From Streptomyces sp. NBC_00554 (GTDB taxonomy: Bacteria > Actinomycetota > Actinomycetes > Streptomycetales > Streptomycetaceae): a DNA stretch of 64,000 nucleotides. Position numbers and translations under genes: made by a program. Where the stretch lies: assembly GCF_041431135.1 (NCBI RefSeq), contig NZ_CP107799.1, positions 248,001 through 312,000 on the forward strand, given 5' to 3'. This document shows positions 48,663 to 58,141 of this stretch, piece after piece. Position 1 is the stretch's first letter. Each line of letters starts with the position of its first letter. The notes beneath the pieces are model-generated. The model made no database searches. It had not been told where the DNA came from and worked only from the letters and a program-made list of their open reading frames with translations.

Positions 48663-50705
48663 ATGCCGACACCGACGAGGGACCCTCCTCCAGTCATGAG
48701 CGAGATTTCACACCACGGGTACGAAGGACCCGACGGCCGCCGGGACGAGGCCGCGGTCGTACGCGCTGCCCAGGTCGGCAACCAGCGGGCCCTCGACGAC
48801 CTGGTGGCCGGGTACCTCCCCCTGATCTACAACATCGTGGGACGCGCGCTGGACGCCCCTGCCGATACGGACGATGTCGTGCAGGAGGTCATGCTGCAGA
48901 TGATCCGCGACGTGCGGACGCTGCGTGACCCCGAGGCCTTCCGGTCCTGGCTGGTGGCCATCGCGATGCGAGAGGTGCGCAGGCACTGGCGGTTGCGGCG
49001 CGGTGCGCCGGCGACCGACGGGATCGAGGGCCTGGAGGAGACGGCCCTGCTCTCGGATCCGGGAGCCGACTTCGTCGATCTGACGATCACCGTGCTCAGC
49101 CTGTCCGGTCAGCGGCAGGAAACGGCGCAGGCCACCCGCTGGCTGGATGCCGACGACCGGCAGCTGGTGTCCCTGTGGTGGCTGGAGGTCGCGGGCCGGC
49201 TCACCCGGGCCGAGCTGGCCGCTGCGATGGAGCTGCCGTTGCCGCAGGCCGCGGTGCGGGTGCAGCGGATGAAGGCCCGCCTTGAGGTCGCACGGGCTGT
49301 GGTCCGCGCGCTCGGTGCCATACCCCGCTGCCCGGACCTGGGCACGGCTCTGCACGGGTGGGACGGGCGCCCCGACGGCCTGTGGCGCAAGCGGATCGCG
49401 CGGCACGTGCGCACCTGCGAGGCGTGTGGTGGCGTAGCCGAGGATGTCGTGCCGGCGGAACGGCTCCTGGCCGACCTGGCGCTGCTGCCCGTTCCGCCCC
49501 TGCTGCTGGGCCTGTTGACGATGGGCGCGGCGGGCGGAGGCGCGGGCACGGCCGGCCAGGACCTGGCCACCGCGAGCCTGCATCACACCGTCCGGACCGG
49601 GAGGGCAGCGGGCCGGGCCGCGCGGACGGCAAGCATCTCCGCCGGCAAGACCGCGGTCCTTTCCGCCACCACCGCTCTGGTCCTCGTCGCCGGCACCATC
49701 GCCTACACCCTCGGCCTGTTCGGACCGGGCGGACAGGACCAGCGGCCGGCGCGCGCCGTATCGGCCCCCTCCGCGTCGGCACTCCCCACGTCCGCCACCG
49801 AGGCCACGCCCACACACTCAGCGACCCCGACACCCACCTCCAAGGCGACCCCCGCAGCCCCGGCACCGAAGCCGTCCACCGAGCAGAAGACGACCGTCAC
49901 CAGCACCGAACTCCCGGTGCGGGCCGCCTTTTACTACCCCTGGTATAGCGAGAACTTCACGCCCGGCGGCAGTCAATACACACCGTCGGCGGGCAAGTAC
50001 GACATCGACGACCCCGCCACCGTCGAGCGCCAGATCAAGGACATGCAGTACGGCGGCCTCCAGGCTGGCATCTCCTCCTGGTGGGGCGCTGGCAAGCGCG
50101 AGGACGTACGCCTGCCCCTGCTGATGTCCGAGGGTGACCGACTCGACTTCTCCTGGACCGTGTACTACGAGAACGAGGCCTACACCGACCCGTCCGCGGC
50201 GACGATCAGGAAAGACCTCGAGTACCTGCGCAAGTACTCCGACCACGACACTTGGCTGCACATCGACGGCAAACCCGTGATCTTCGTCTACGGCGCGGGC
50301 GGCGACGCCTGCGACATGGCCACCCGCTGGACGCAGGCCAACGAGACCCAGGGGTACTACGTCGTGCTGAAGGTGTTCGGCGGCTACCGGGACTGCGCCG
50401 ACCAGCCTGAGGGCTGGCACCAGTACGCCTCCGGCCTGGACATCCAGAAGGGGTACTCGGCGATCCTGTCCCCGGGCTTTTGGAAGAACGATGCCGAGCA
50501 GCCGACCGTCCCGCGCGACCTCGACCAGTTCCGGCGGGACGCCGCCACCGTCGCTGCCTCGGGCGAACCCTTCCAACTCGTCGTGACCTACAACGAGTGG
50601 GGCGAGGGAACGTCCGTCGAGTCGTCCACGGACTGGCCCAGCTCCAGCGGGCACGGCGCCTACATGGACATCCTGCACGAGGCCTTCGCCGCACATCCGC
50701 GCTGA
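48663..50705 (+). CDS. Fused ECF sigma factor - zinc motif - membrane helix - GH99-like glycosidase
   Basis: One 680-residue frame holds four parts. Residues 28-215 are ECF sigma regions 2 and 4 (DDVVQEVMLQMIRDVRTL, then the helix-turn-helix around LTRAELAAAMELPLPQAAVRV). H248, C252 and C255 form an H-x3-C-x2-C motif like zinc anti-sigma domains. A membrane helix spans about 330-352. After a Ser/Thr/Pro/Ala linker (360-415) comes an outer domain (417-680) starting AAFYYPWYSENF and containing TYNEWGEGTSVE, typical of GH99-like enzymes. The layout implies a sigma factor held at the membrane and controlled by glycan binding outside. ATG 48696 is an alternative start. Fused ECF groups with outer carbohydrate domains are known in Actinobacteria as far as I recall. 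Confidence 0.85.
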   Translation: MPTPTRDPPPVMSEISHHGYEGPDGRRDEAAVVRAAQVGNQRALDDLVAGYLPLIYNIVGRALDAPADTDDVVQEVMLQMIRDVRTLRDPEAFRSWLVAIAMREVRRHWRLRRGAPATDGIEGLEETALLSDPGADFVDLTITVLSLSGQRQETAQATRWLDADDRQLVSLWWLEVAGRLTRAELAAAMELPLPQAAVRVQRMKARLEVARAVVRALGAIPRCPDLGTALHGWDGRPDGLWRKRIARHVRTCEACGGVAEDVVPAERLLADLALLPVPPLLLGLLTMGAAGGGAGTAGQDLATASLHHTVRTGRAAGRAARTASISAGKTAVLSATTALVLVAGTIAYTLGLFGPGGQDQRPARAVSAPSASALPTSATEATPTHSATPTPTSKATPAAPAPKPSTEQKTTVTSTELPVRAAFYYPWYSENFTPGGSQYTPSAGKYDIDDPATVERQIKDMQYGGLQAGISSWWGAGKREDVRLPLLMSEGDRLDFSWTVYYENEAYTDPSAATIRKDLEYLRKYSDHDTWLHIDGKPVIFVYGAGGDACDMATRWTQANETQGYYVVLKVFGGYRDCADQPEGWHQYASGLDIQKGYSAILSPGFWKNDAEQPTVPRDLDQFRRDAATVAASGEPFQLVVTYNEWGEGTSVESSTDWPSSSGHGAYMDILHEAFAAHPR

Positions 50706-50811
50706 ATCGCGCCCCCTTTTCCCCAGTTCACACATGCGGTCAGCTGCTGAGTCCGGCAGCGCCGTACCCATCGTTTCTCTCGTTTGTTTCTATCGCCTCT
50801 GGAGCAATCTC

Positions 50812-52470
50812 ATGTCTTTGTCGCATCGCAGGCGGTCTTGGTCGCGCCGCAAGGTTCTGGGCGCCACCGCCGCCGGTACGGCGGTCGCCGCACTCGGAGC
50901 CTTCGGCGTGGCGAGGGCCGCCAGTACGTCCTCCACGGCCGGCAGCGCCCCCGGGGACGTCGTCGGGAAGATCACCGTCGGCTACCAGGGCTGGTTCGCC
51001 GCCAAGGGCGACGGTGCCCCGATCAACGGCTGGTGGCACTGGGCCAAGGACATGAGCAAGACCCCTTCGCCGTCGAACACCGGCATCAAGAGCTGGCCCG
51101 ACATGAGCGAGTACACCGCGACCTATCAGACCGACTACGCGGCGCTCGGCAACGGGCAGCCCGCCACGCTGTTCTCCTCGTACGACGACCAGACCGTCGA
51201 CACCCACTTCCAGTGGATGAAGCAGTACGGCATCGACACCGCGGCCCTGCAGCGCTTCAACCCGACCGGCGGCGAGGGCCCCACCCGCGACGACATGGCG
51301 GCCAAGGTGCGCAGCTCCGCCGAGTCCCAGGGCGTGAAGTTCTACGTCATGTACGACGTCTCCGGCTGGACGAACATGCAGTCGGATATCAAGACGGACT
51401 GGACCAACAAGATGCGCGCGTACACAGCGTCATCCGCCTATGCCGTGCAGAACGGCAAGCCGGTCGTGTGCATCTGGGGCTTCGGCTTCCCCGACGACAA
51501 ACGCGACTTCACCGCCGAGGCCTGCCTGGACGTCGTCAACTGGTTCAAGGACCAGGGCTGTTACGTCATCGGAGGCATCCCCAAGGAGTGGCGCACCGGC
51601 GGCACAGGCACCCGTCCCGGCTTCGGCGACGTCTACCACGCGTTCAACATGATCTCGCCGTGGATGGTCGGCGCCATCGGCAACGCCGCCGACTCGGACC
51701 ACTACTACACCAACGTCAACCTGGGCGACCAGGCCGAGTGCGACGCCTCGGGCATCGACTACCAGCCCTGTGTGCTGCCCGGCGACGTCGCCGAACGCCA
51801 GCGCGCGCACGGCGACTTCATGTGGCGGCAGTTCTACAACATGGTCCGCGTCGGCGCGCAGGGCATCTACATCTCGATGTTCGACGAGTACAACGAGGGC
51901 AACCAGATCGCCAAGACCTCCGAGACCCAGGCGACCGTCCCCACCGACTCCGGAATCCTGGCGCTCGACGAGGACGGCACCGCCTGCTCCTCGGACTACT
52001 ACCTGCGCCTCACCGGCGACGGCGGCCGCATGCTCAAGGGTGAACTCGCACTGACCGCCACCCGGCCCACCCTGCCCGTCACCGGCCAGGTGGTCAGCTT
52101 CAAGGCCGGCGTGAACGCCAACTACGTCACCGCCGAGAACACCGGGACGTCCGCGTTGATCGCCAATCGCACGGCCGTCGGCAACTGGGAGAAGTTCGAC
52201 ATGATCGACGCGGGCAGCGGCGCTGTCGCGCTTTACTCGCACGCCAACTACCGCTTCGTCACGGCCGGTTCCGCCCCGCTGATCGCCGACAGCACCTCGG
52301 CGGGCCGTGCCCAGAGCTTCCAGCTCGTCCACAACAGCGACGGCACGGTCAGCCTGCTGGCCTCCGCCACCGGCAAGTACGTCACCGCCGATGACGCCGG
52401 AGACTCCGCCCTGATCGCCGACCGCACGACTATCGGCCCATGGGAGAAATTCACTCTGATCACCACGTAG
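50812..52470 (+). CDS. Tat-exported GH71/GH99-like glycosidase with C-terminal beta-trefoil
   Basis: The 552-residue protein begins with a twin-arginine signal (SRRKVLGATAAG, cleavage near GVARA). The catalytic region opens with KITVGYQGWF and holds YISMFDEYNEGNQI, the acidic strand of this glycosidase group. Residues about 430-552 form a fascin/AbfB-like beta-trefoil with three repeats of the NANYVTAENTG-type unit, probably a sugar-binding module. ATG 50812 follows GGAG. It lies 106 bases after the sigma-glycosidase fusion, in the same direction, and is the obvious candidate target of that sigma factor. Confidence 0.88.
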   Translation: MSLSHRRRSWSRRKVLGATAAGTAVAALGAFGVARAASTSSTAGSAPGDVVGKITVGYQGWFAAKGDGAPINGWWHWAKDMSKTPSPSNTGIKSWPDMSEYTATYQTDYAALGNGQPATLFSSYDDQTVDTHFQWMKQYGIDTAALQRFNPTGGEGPTRDDMAAKVRSSAESQGVKFYVMYDVSGWTNMQSDIKTDWTNKMRAYTASSAYAVQNGKPVVCIWGFGFPDDKRDFTAEACLDVVNWFKDQGCYVIGGIPKEWRTGGTGTRPGFGDVYHAFNMISPWMVGAIGNAADSDHYYTNVNLGDQAECDASGIDYQPCVLPGDVAERQRAHGDFMWRQFYNMVRVGAQGIYISMFDEYNEGNQIAKTSETQATVPTDSGILALDEDGTACSSDYYLRLTGDGGRMLKGELALTATRPTLPVTGQVVSFKAGVNANYVTAENTGTSALIANRTAVGNWEKFDMIDAGSGAVALYSHANYRFVTAGSAPLIADSTSAGRAQSFQLVHNSDGTVSLLASATGKYVTADDAGDSALIADRTTIGPWEKFTLITT

Positions 52471-52583
52471 CCGGAACGGGGGATGCCGCTGCCTTCCCGG
52501 ACGTGATCGGACGCGGTGGCCTGCCTGCGAGTTCCTCGCCCCCCGGGTCTGCCCGGGATGCGCGTCGCCTCCCCGACTTGCAT

Positions 52584-52605
52584 TTAATGGTCAGCTGCCC
52601 ATTAA
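52584..52605. promoter_or_regulatory. Palindromic operator before the AttH/CrtC-like gene
   Basis: TTAATGG and CCATTAA form perfect arms around TCAGCTGC (itself nearly symmetric). It lies 72 bases before the ATG at 52678 and is the only AT-rich patch in this 207-base gap. TetR E, encoded two genes down the same transcript, is the probable binder. A weaker CCCGGG hairpin lies at 52543-52558. Confidence 0.6.
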
Positions 52606-52677
52606 TGGAAGGGGGAGGCGGCCAGGACCCGTACTCGACGGGCACGACGCACGTCGACCGATCGTGAGGCGCAGATC

Positions 52678-53784
52678 ATGCCCCGTACCGAACCGTGCCG
52701 TATGGCCGGCCAGAGCAGTGACTACCAGCGCCTCGGCCTGGCCAAGGGCGACATCGCGCAGTGGGAGGACGGCTTCCGCTCCGCCCCGGGAGGGCCCGGG
52801 ACCTTCGAGTGGTGGTACTCCGACTTCGTCCTCGACGACGGCTCCACACTAGTGATCAACTTCATGGCCAAGTCCCTTCGCAGCGCCAAGGGCGCCAACC
52901 AGCCCGCGGCCCCGGTCGTCACCTTCGAACTCGACCGCCCCGACGGCACCCACATCGAGCGCACCTCGCAGCCGCACCCCGACGACTTCGAGTTCGCCAC
53001 CGACCGGTGTGAGCTGCGGATCGCGACGAACACCTTCGTCGGCGACCTGCACACCTACCGCATCCACGTCGACCTCGACGGTGTCACCGCGGATGTCACC
53101 CTCACCGGGCAGGTCCCCGCCTGGCGCCCGGAGACCGGGCACATCCTCTTCGGTGACGGGAACGCGCAGAAGTACTTCGCCTGGCTGCCGTCCGTACCCC
53201 AGGGCACCGCGGAAGCGACGCTGACCGTCGACGGCGCCACCGAGACCCGTACCGGCACCGGCTACCACGACCACAACTGGGGCGACGCCGAGATGGCCCG
53301 TCTCATGCACCACTGGTACTGGATGCGCGCTGAAGCCGGCAGCTACACGGTCATCGCCTCCTACATCACCGCGGAGAAGAGGTTCGGCTTCGCCGAGGTG
53401 CCGATCTTCGTGCTCGCCAAGGACGGCAAGATCCTCGCCGACGAGGGCTCGCTGATGCACTTCACCAAGAGCGACGAGCAGATCGACCCGGTCACCGGCA
53501 AACCCGTCGCCAACACCGTCGTCTACGACTACGACGCCAGCGCTACCGGCGGCGACCGCTACCGGGTGACCTTCCGCCGCCAGTCCACGATCGTCCAGGA
53601 CCCCATGATCGAATCCCTCAAGGGCCCCAAGCGCCTGCTGGCCACGGTCGCCGGATTCGACGGTGCCTACCTGCGCTTCACCGGCCAGGTCAGCGTCGAA
53701 CATCTCACCCCTGGCGCGGATACCGAGCGCGTGGACGCACCCGCCCTGTGGGAACTGATGTACTTCGGCAAGAACCCGTCCTGA
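52678..53784 (+). CDS. AttH/CrtC-like lipocalin-domain protein
   Basis: The 368-residue protein has two lipocalin-like halves with the marker FEWWYSDF (43-50) and GYHDHNWGD (about 197-205). This superfamily includes CrtC carotenoid hydratases, AttH proteins and fungal Diels-Alderases, all acting on hydrophobic molecules. No signal peptide is seen. Without carotenoid genes nearby, the substrate is unknown. It is followed at 49 bases by a TetR gene, so it is probably the target of that regulator. Confidence 0.8.
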   Translation: MPRTEPCRMAGQSSDYQRLGLAKGDIAQWEDGFRSAPGGPGTFEWWYSDFVLDDGSTLVINFMAKSLRSAKGANQPAAPVVTFELDRPDGTHIERTSQPHPDDFEFATDRCELRIATNTFVGDLHTYRIHVDLDGVTADVTLTGQVPAWRPETGHILFGDGNAQKYFAWLPSVPQGTAEATLTVDGATETRTGTGYHDHNWGDAEMARLMHHWYWMRAEAGSYTVIASYITAEKRFGFAEVPIFVLAKDGKILADEGSLMHFTKSDEQIDPVTGKPVANTVVYDYDASATGGDRYRVTFRRQSTIVQDPMIESLKGPKRLLATVAGFDGAYLRFTGQVSVEHLTPGADTERVDAPALWELMYFGKNPS

Positions 53785-53833
53785 AGCCGCAGGCGAAGGC
53801 GGCGTCCGCAGCGAGAGGGAGCAGCACCCAGCC

Positions 53834-54472
53834 ATGGACCAGAACGTCCGCCGCCGCGGCCGGCCGGCCAAGGACACCGACCCCGCGCCTGCCGAGGAGG
53901 TGCTCCGGGCGGCGCTGCGCGCCTTCGCCACCCACGGCTTCAACGGAGTCTCGCTACGCACCCTCACCGGCGAACTCGGCGTCAGCCACAACCTGCTCCA
54001 CCAGAGGTTCGGCTCCAAACAAGCCCTGTGGCAGGCTGCCGCCGACTGGGGCTTCGGCCTCCTGGTCGCCGAACTCCTCGCCACCGACGACGAGTCGGCG
54101 CCACCGAAGGCCCGCCTTCGCACCTTCGTCCGCACCTTCGCCCGCTTCTCGGCCCACCACCCCGAACTCCTGCGCCTGATGAACGTTGAAGGCGCACAGC
54201 CCGGCGAGCGAATCGACTACATCACCGACACCTACGTCGCCCCCGTCGTCGCCCGCTTCCTACCGGTCCGCGACGATCTCGTGCACCACGGTGAGATCCG
54301 CCCCGTCCCCGCCGAAGTCATCTTCTACATGATCACCTCCGGCGGCGGCGCGATGTACGCCAGCCGCGCCCAGACCGCACGCCTCTTCACCCCCGCACCA
54401 CTGGCTCCCGAAGGCATCGACGCATACGCCGACACCGTCGCCGACTTCATCATGAACGCACTGCGCCCCTGA
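53834..54472 (+). CDS. TetR-family regulator E
   Basis: The 212-residue protein has a basic start (RRRGRPAKD) and a helix-turn-helix at about 38-62 (VSLRTLTGELGVSHNLLHQRFGSKQALW). The C-terminal domain ends SGGGAMYAS, then TVADFIMNAL. GAGAGGGAGC precedes the ATG. It shares a transcript with the AttH/CrtC-like gene and likely binds the palindrome at 52584. Confidence 0.93.
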   Translation: MDQNVRRRGRPAKDTDPAPAEEVLRAALRAFATHGFNGVSLRTLTGELGVSHNLLHQRFGSKQALWQAAADWGFGLLVAELLATDDESAPPKARLRTFVRTFARFSAHHPELLRLMNVEGAQPGERIDYITDTYVAPVVARFLPVRDDLVHHGEIRPVPAEVIFYMITSGGGAMYASRAQTARLFTPAPLAPEGIDAYADTVADFIMNALRP

Positions 54473-54629
54473 GACCGGCAACGTGGAGGGCTGGTGTCAC
54501 TTCGAGTGGTCGGGGTTGTCAAGAATCTGCCGGCAGACCGTGGCTATGGACCTCCAGACGGTGGCGGACGGCCTTCGACACCGTCGCGTCACAGCCCGGC
54601 TCTGCTCCGTCGAACTCCTCATCAACAAC

Positions 54630-54870
54630 GCCGCCTCGCGGATGATGGTGAGGAAGCCGTGGAGCGCGGGGGTGAAGGCGCGCAGGCGCATCGCGTCGGT
54701 GTTCACGACATTGATGCCCATCTTGAAGCTGATCAGGTCCGCGGGGGTGTCCCGCATCGCACGAGCGGTGAACGGGTCGAGCAGCGCGCTGCCGCCGAAC
54801 CCAGATTGACCCGCTGCACGCCGCCCCGGGCCGCGGCCAGTGCGGGCCAGATGACGGATCCCTGGTCTGC
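54630..54870 (-). pseudogene. SGNH-type hydrolase remnant
   Basis: The minus strand reads GSVIWPALAAARGG, then NLG in one frame, and after a one-base loss FGGSALLDPFTARAM, TPADLISFKMGINVVN and RAFTPALHGFLTIIRE in the next. This is the middle of a GDSL/SGNH acylhydrolase. Both ends are missing and the frame is broken. The following 250 bases on the same strand are not recognisable. Confidence 0.65.
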
Positions 54871-54889
54871 TTGCTGAACGGCGTAGTGG

Positions 54890-55227
54890 TTGTATATCTG
54901 CGCCCAGCCCGGGCGGTTCTGGCCCCGGCTGGAGGTGGACGGCTCGGTGAAGGTCTGCCAGCAGGCGCCGTGCCCCCATCGCGCGACCCACAGGCTTGCC
55001 TGTCACTACCCCGACCTGATCATCTCGAAGGGCAGACGCAAGGGACGGATCCCCAGCGTCGCCGGCATCGACCGAGTCGCATCGACCTGCCTGCACTTCA
55101 AGATCATCCCGTGGCGCGTTTCTGGCGTATGTGGACAGGAAATCTCAAGCCCCTGTCCACGCCACAACAAGACCGGCCTCGCCACCGGGCTTGGGCTCAG
55201 TATCCGGGCCTGGCCGGCCGGCCTTCG
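54890..55227 (+). other. Unrecognised Cys/His-rich reading frame, possibly a gene fragment
   Basis: An open frame starts at 54890 and runs into the end of the convergent DUF4037 gene. Its first 75 residues contain CAQPGRFWPRL, VCQQAPCPHRAT, ACHYPDLIIS and SVAGIDRVASTCLHF, with several Cys and His that could bind zinc. Codon use looks protein-like up to about 55115, then less so. No ribosome site is seen. I cannot name a family; it may be a leftover of a larger gene in this decayed stretch. Confidence 0.3.
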
Positions 55228-56346
55228 TCACAGCCGTTCCGGCAGCGGCTTCCTCATCAAGTCGCTGACCGCCCGCGTGATTTCCGGCCTCGTCAGCACA
55301 TCCGTGTTGTCCACGAACTGGTCCACCGCCCCGACCGTCGGCAGGTCGCGGAGGGCGGGGTCGGTGATGCGGGCGGTCAGGGCCTTGGTGAAGCGTTCGG
55401 CGCATAGGACCTGGAACGGTCTGGAGTGGTAGGGGCGTGTGGCCGGGTCAACGCGGTCGGTCAGGTGGAGCTGGTTGTGGATGCCGGCGACGATCTCGTA
55501 GCTGTGCGCGAGGTGCCGTTCGCGGGTGTGCCAGTCCGGGGCCGCGAGGACGGCGGTGAGAACGGATGTGAGGCGAGGGGCCGCGTGGGTGCGGGCGAAG
55601 GCGCTGCCTAGCCATTTCCCGTACGGCGGGTAGCGGCGGTCCATCAGGAGGCACAGCCGCATCAGGTCGCGGACGAGGCGGGCGGCGACGACGGCTGAGC
55701 CGAGCTCGTCGCCCACTTCCCCGCAGCGGCCGACGAATGCCTCTTCCTGGGAGATGCGCTTCCACTGGCAGGCCAAGACGTGGAGGAAGACGTCGTGCGG
55801 ATACCAGCGGAGGGTGTGGCGTAGGGGGCCGAGTTCGTGGAGGCCGTCGTGGAAGACAGCGCCGCCGGTGACCTCGCCGAGAAGCTGGGTGGGGGTGGCC
55901 AGCCAGTCCGACGGGGTGATGCCCTGCGACGGGTCGAAGCCCAGGACGTCGGTGAACCAGGCCGCACGATGGGTGACTTCGATGCGGTGGTGGACTGGTC
56001 CGTCGGTGGCTTCCATGACCCGGATGTCCCCGTCGCCGGTGGGCGCGAAGTGGGTGGGGTATCCCGCGAAGGTCTTCGGGAGGTGTTCGGCGAGCAGGTG
56101 TCTGATGCGTCCGCCGTGCCGGGAGACGTCCCGGCGACGGAGGAAGAGCTGCACGCGCGGGCCCCATTCGTGGTCCGCCGAGCGCGCGGTGTCGAAGCCG
56201 AGGACCTCCGAACCACTCCCCAGACGGGCAGCGGAGTGCGGGATTCCGGGGGCGGCCTCCTCAAGGAGAGGGCGTACGGCATCTGTGTAGAAACGGCGGG
56301 AGAGTTCGAGACCCGGTATGAAAGTTGGCATATTCGTGGAGCTCAT
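55228..56346 (-). CDS. DUF4037-domain protein
   Basis: The protein of about 372 residues matches the DUF4037 pattern: FIPGLELSRRFYTDAVRPLL at the N-terminus, a GFDTARSADHEWGPRVQLFL nucleotidyltransferase-like strand pair, and a helical C-terminal half with WYPHDVFLHVLACQW. The GS...S-D-H/E-W-G region suggests a distant nucleotidyltransferase fold, but activity is unknown. I start at ATG 56346, eight bases after GAAGAG; the frame is open to 56454. Confidence 0.85.
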   Translation of the reverse strand: MSSTNMPTFIPGLELSRRFYTDAVRPLLEEAAPGIPHSAARLGSGSEVLGFDTARSADHEWGPRVQLFLRRRDVSRHGGRIRHLLAEHLPKTFAGYPTHFAPTGDGDIRVMEATDGPVHHRIEVTHRAAWFTDVLGFDPSQGITPSDWLATPTQLLGEVTGGAVFHDGLHELGPLRHTLRWYPHDVFLHVLACQWKRISQEEAFVGRCGEVGDELGSAVVAARLVRDLMRLCLLMDRRYPPYGKWLGSAFARTHAAPRLTSVLTAVLAAPDWHTRERHLAHSYEIVAGIHNQLHLTDRVDPATRPYHSRPFQVLCAERFTKALTARITDPALRDLPTVGAVDQFVDNTDVLTRPEITRAVSDLMRKPLPERL

Positions 56347-56535
56347 GCACGTGACTCTTCCCGTTCTGCACATGATCGTGCGAGGCATTTTCACGTCGTT
56401 GTGCATCCCCAAGTGGCGCAAGCGACCCACCTGTCGGGCCGCACGCCGAGTCACCGCCTCGGGCAGCGACCGTGTCGTCCCGGAAGTTGATGCGCTGCCT
56501 GTCCTCCGTACCGTTCCCGGCCGGCCCGCTTCAGG

Positions 56536-57864
56536 TCAGGGCTGCGGTAGCAGGGTCGCGGGGGTGGGGCCGTCGGGGCGGACGGTGATGCCGTACACCG
56601 CCTTCGTGGGAGTGGAGGAGAAGGCCAGGGAGTAGGCGGGCAGCAGGTGTTCGAGCAGAACGGTTGATTCGCGGAGCGCGAATTGCACACCGAGGCAAGC
56701 TCGGGGACCGATGCCGAAGGGGAAGTAGGCGCCCGGGTGGGAAGGCCTGCCGTCGGGGGTGGTGAAGCGCCGGGGGGCGAAGTGCTCCGGGTCCGGCCAC
56801 AGTTCGGGATCGCGGTGCGTGAGGTACGGGCAGACCAGGATGTCGGTGCCCGCCTCGACGACGTAACCGGCGAGGGTGTCGTCCTCGGTGGCGTGGCGGG
56901 GCAGGATCCAGGCGGACGGGTAGAGCCGGAGCGTCTCGTGGACCAACGCCTGGATGGCCTGGCGGCGTTGCGGTGAGCCATCGACGTCCGCGGCGAGAGC
57001 TTCTTCGCGAGCTGCGGGGTTCCGGTCGAGGAGCAGGTAGAGCCAGGTCAGGGTGGTGGCGGTGGTCTCGTGCCCGGCCACGAGCAAGGTGACCAACTCG
57101 TCGCGGATCAGCCGGTCGGTGTACTCGGGACGCTCGGTGGCGGCGTCGATCAGGACGTGCAGCAGGCCCGGGCCGTCGGGGCCTGCCTCCCCGCTGCGAG
57201 CGGCCTCGATGGCGTGCCGCGCGACCGTGTCGATTCGGGCGAGATCGGCGGCAACGGCGTCCTGGGCGTCGGTGACATCCGCGGGCAGAGTCGGAAGGGC
57301 TGTCGCCACGGCTGCCACTGCGGCCAGTTCGCGCTCGGTGCCCTCATCGAGGGGGTACCCGGTGAGGGAGCGCCAGATGGCGTCCAGGGCGAAACGGCGC
57401 ATCTCCTGCCCGACATCGAGGGTTTGGCCGGTACGGGCGTACTCGGCCCAGCGCCCGGCGGTGGTCCGTGCAGCGCCGGTGATCCGCTGTTCGTAGCGGC
57501 GCATCCCGGTACCGGTGAACTGGGCCTGCAACAAGCGGCGTTGCCGCTTCCACGCCGCGCCGGTGGCGGAGAGGACGCCGTCGCCGAGCAGCACACGGGC
57601 GCGGTGGGAGCGCTTGACGTACCGCTCCGGGTGCTGGGCGAGTACGTGCTGGACCGCCTGCGGGTCGGTGACGAGAACGGTGGGAGCCGGCCCGAGGCGG
57701 AATGCGGCGATGCCGCCGAGCCCCTCGCGTACCTGGGTCAGCAGCTCGACCAGTTCGCCTCCCCCCGAATGCCATCGCTCCACGAGTCCGGGTTCGGCTT
57801 CGGGAATCGGCCGACCCGTTCCCGGAAGGTACGGAAGAGAGCCGGGACCGGCTTCGGTGTCCAT
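56536..57864 (-). CDS. Cytochrome P450
   Basis: The 442-residue protein has the P450 signatures: oxygen-binding AGHETTATTL, the ExxR pair in ETLRLYPSAW, PERF-like FAPRRF and the heme Cys in FGIGPRACLG. The N-terminus has no membrane anchor, so it is a soluble bacterial type; the PSAW...R pattern resembles fatty-acid or terpene hydroxylases of the CYP102/CYP4-like branch. AGGAGAAG precedes ATG 57864; the frame stays open to 58020. No redox partner is encoded next to it. Confidence 0.92.
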   Translation of the reverse strand: MDTEAGPGSLPYLPGTGRPIPEAEPGLVERWHSGGGELVELLTQVREGLGGIAAFRLGPAPTVLVTDPQAVQHVLAQHPERYVKRSHRARVLLGDGVLSATGAAWKRQRRLLQAQFTGTGMRRYEQRITGAARTTAGRWAEYARTGQTLDVGQEMRRFALDAIWRSLTGYPLDEGTERELAAVAAVATALPTLPADVTDAQDAVAADLARIDTVARHAIEAARSGEAGPDGPGLLHVLIDAATERPEYTDRLIRDELVTLLVAGHETTATTLTWLYLLLDRNPAAREEALAADVDGSPQRRQAIQALVHETLRLYPSAWILPRHATEDDTLAGYVVEAGTDILVCPYLTHRDPELWPDPEHFAPRRFTTPDGRPSHPGAYFPFGIGPRACLGVQFALRESTVLLEHLLPAYSLAFSSTPTKAVYGITVRPDGPTPATLLPQP

Positions 57865-58141
57865 GTTTCTTCTCCTGGTCAACCGCTGGGCTTGGCCGTA
57901 ACGGAGCGCTGGCACCACGGACTGTACGGGAGCGGGCACATCCGGTGACAGCAGGCTCCGCTCTCTCCTTCGCGCCACGCCGTGAGCCCGGACGCCGCAG
58001 GACGGCTCACACAGGCCCATCCAGGCTCATCCGCAAGAGGCACAGAAATATTTGGACGGTGATGTCGAGAACCCGTGGCCGGCTCCGTCCCTGCAGTGAA
58101 GGCGACCACAATGGGTCGCACCAGTACCGAGGAGAGACACC

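Noticed and set aside
47894..57864. A terpenoid biosynthetic cluster built from the Pyr4-like protein, the CrtC-like protein and the P450
   Set aside because: The genes are 4-8 kb apart in separate regulatory units, with decayed DNA between, and no prenyltransferase, terpene synthase, PKS or NRPS is present.
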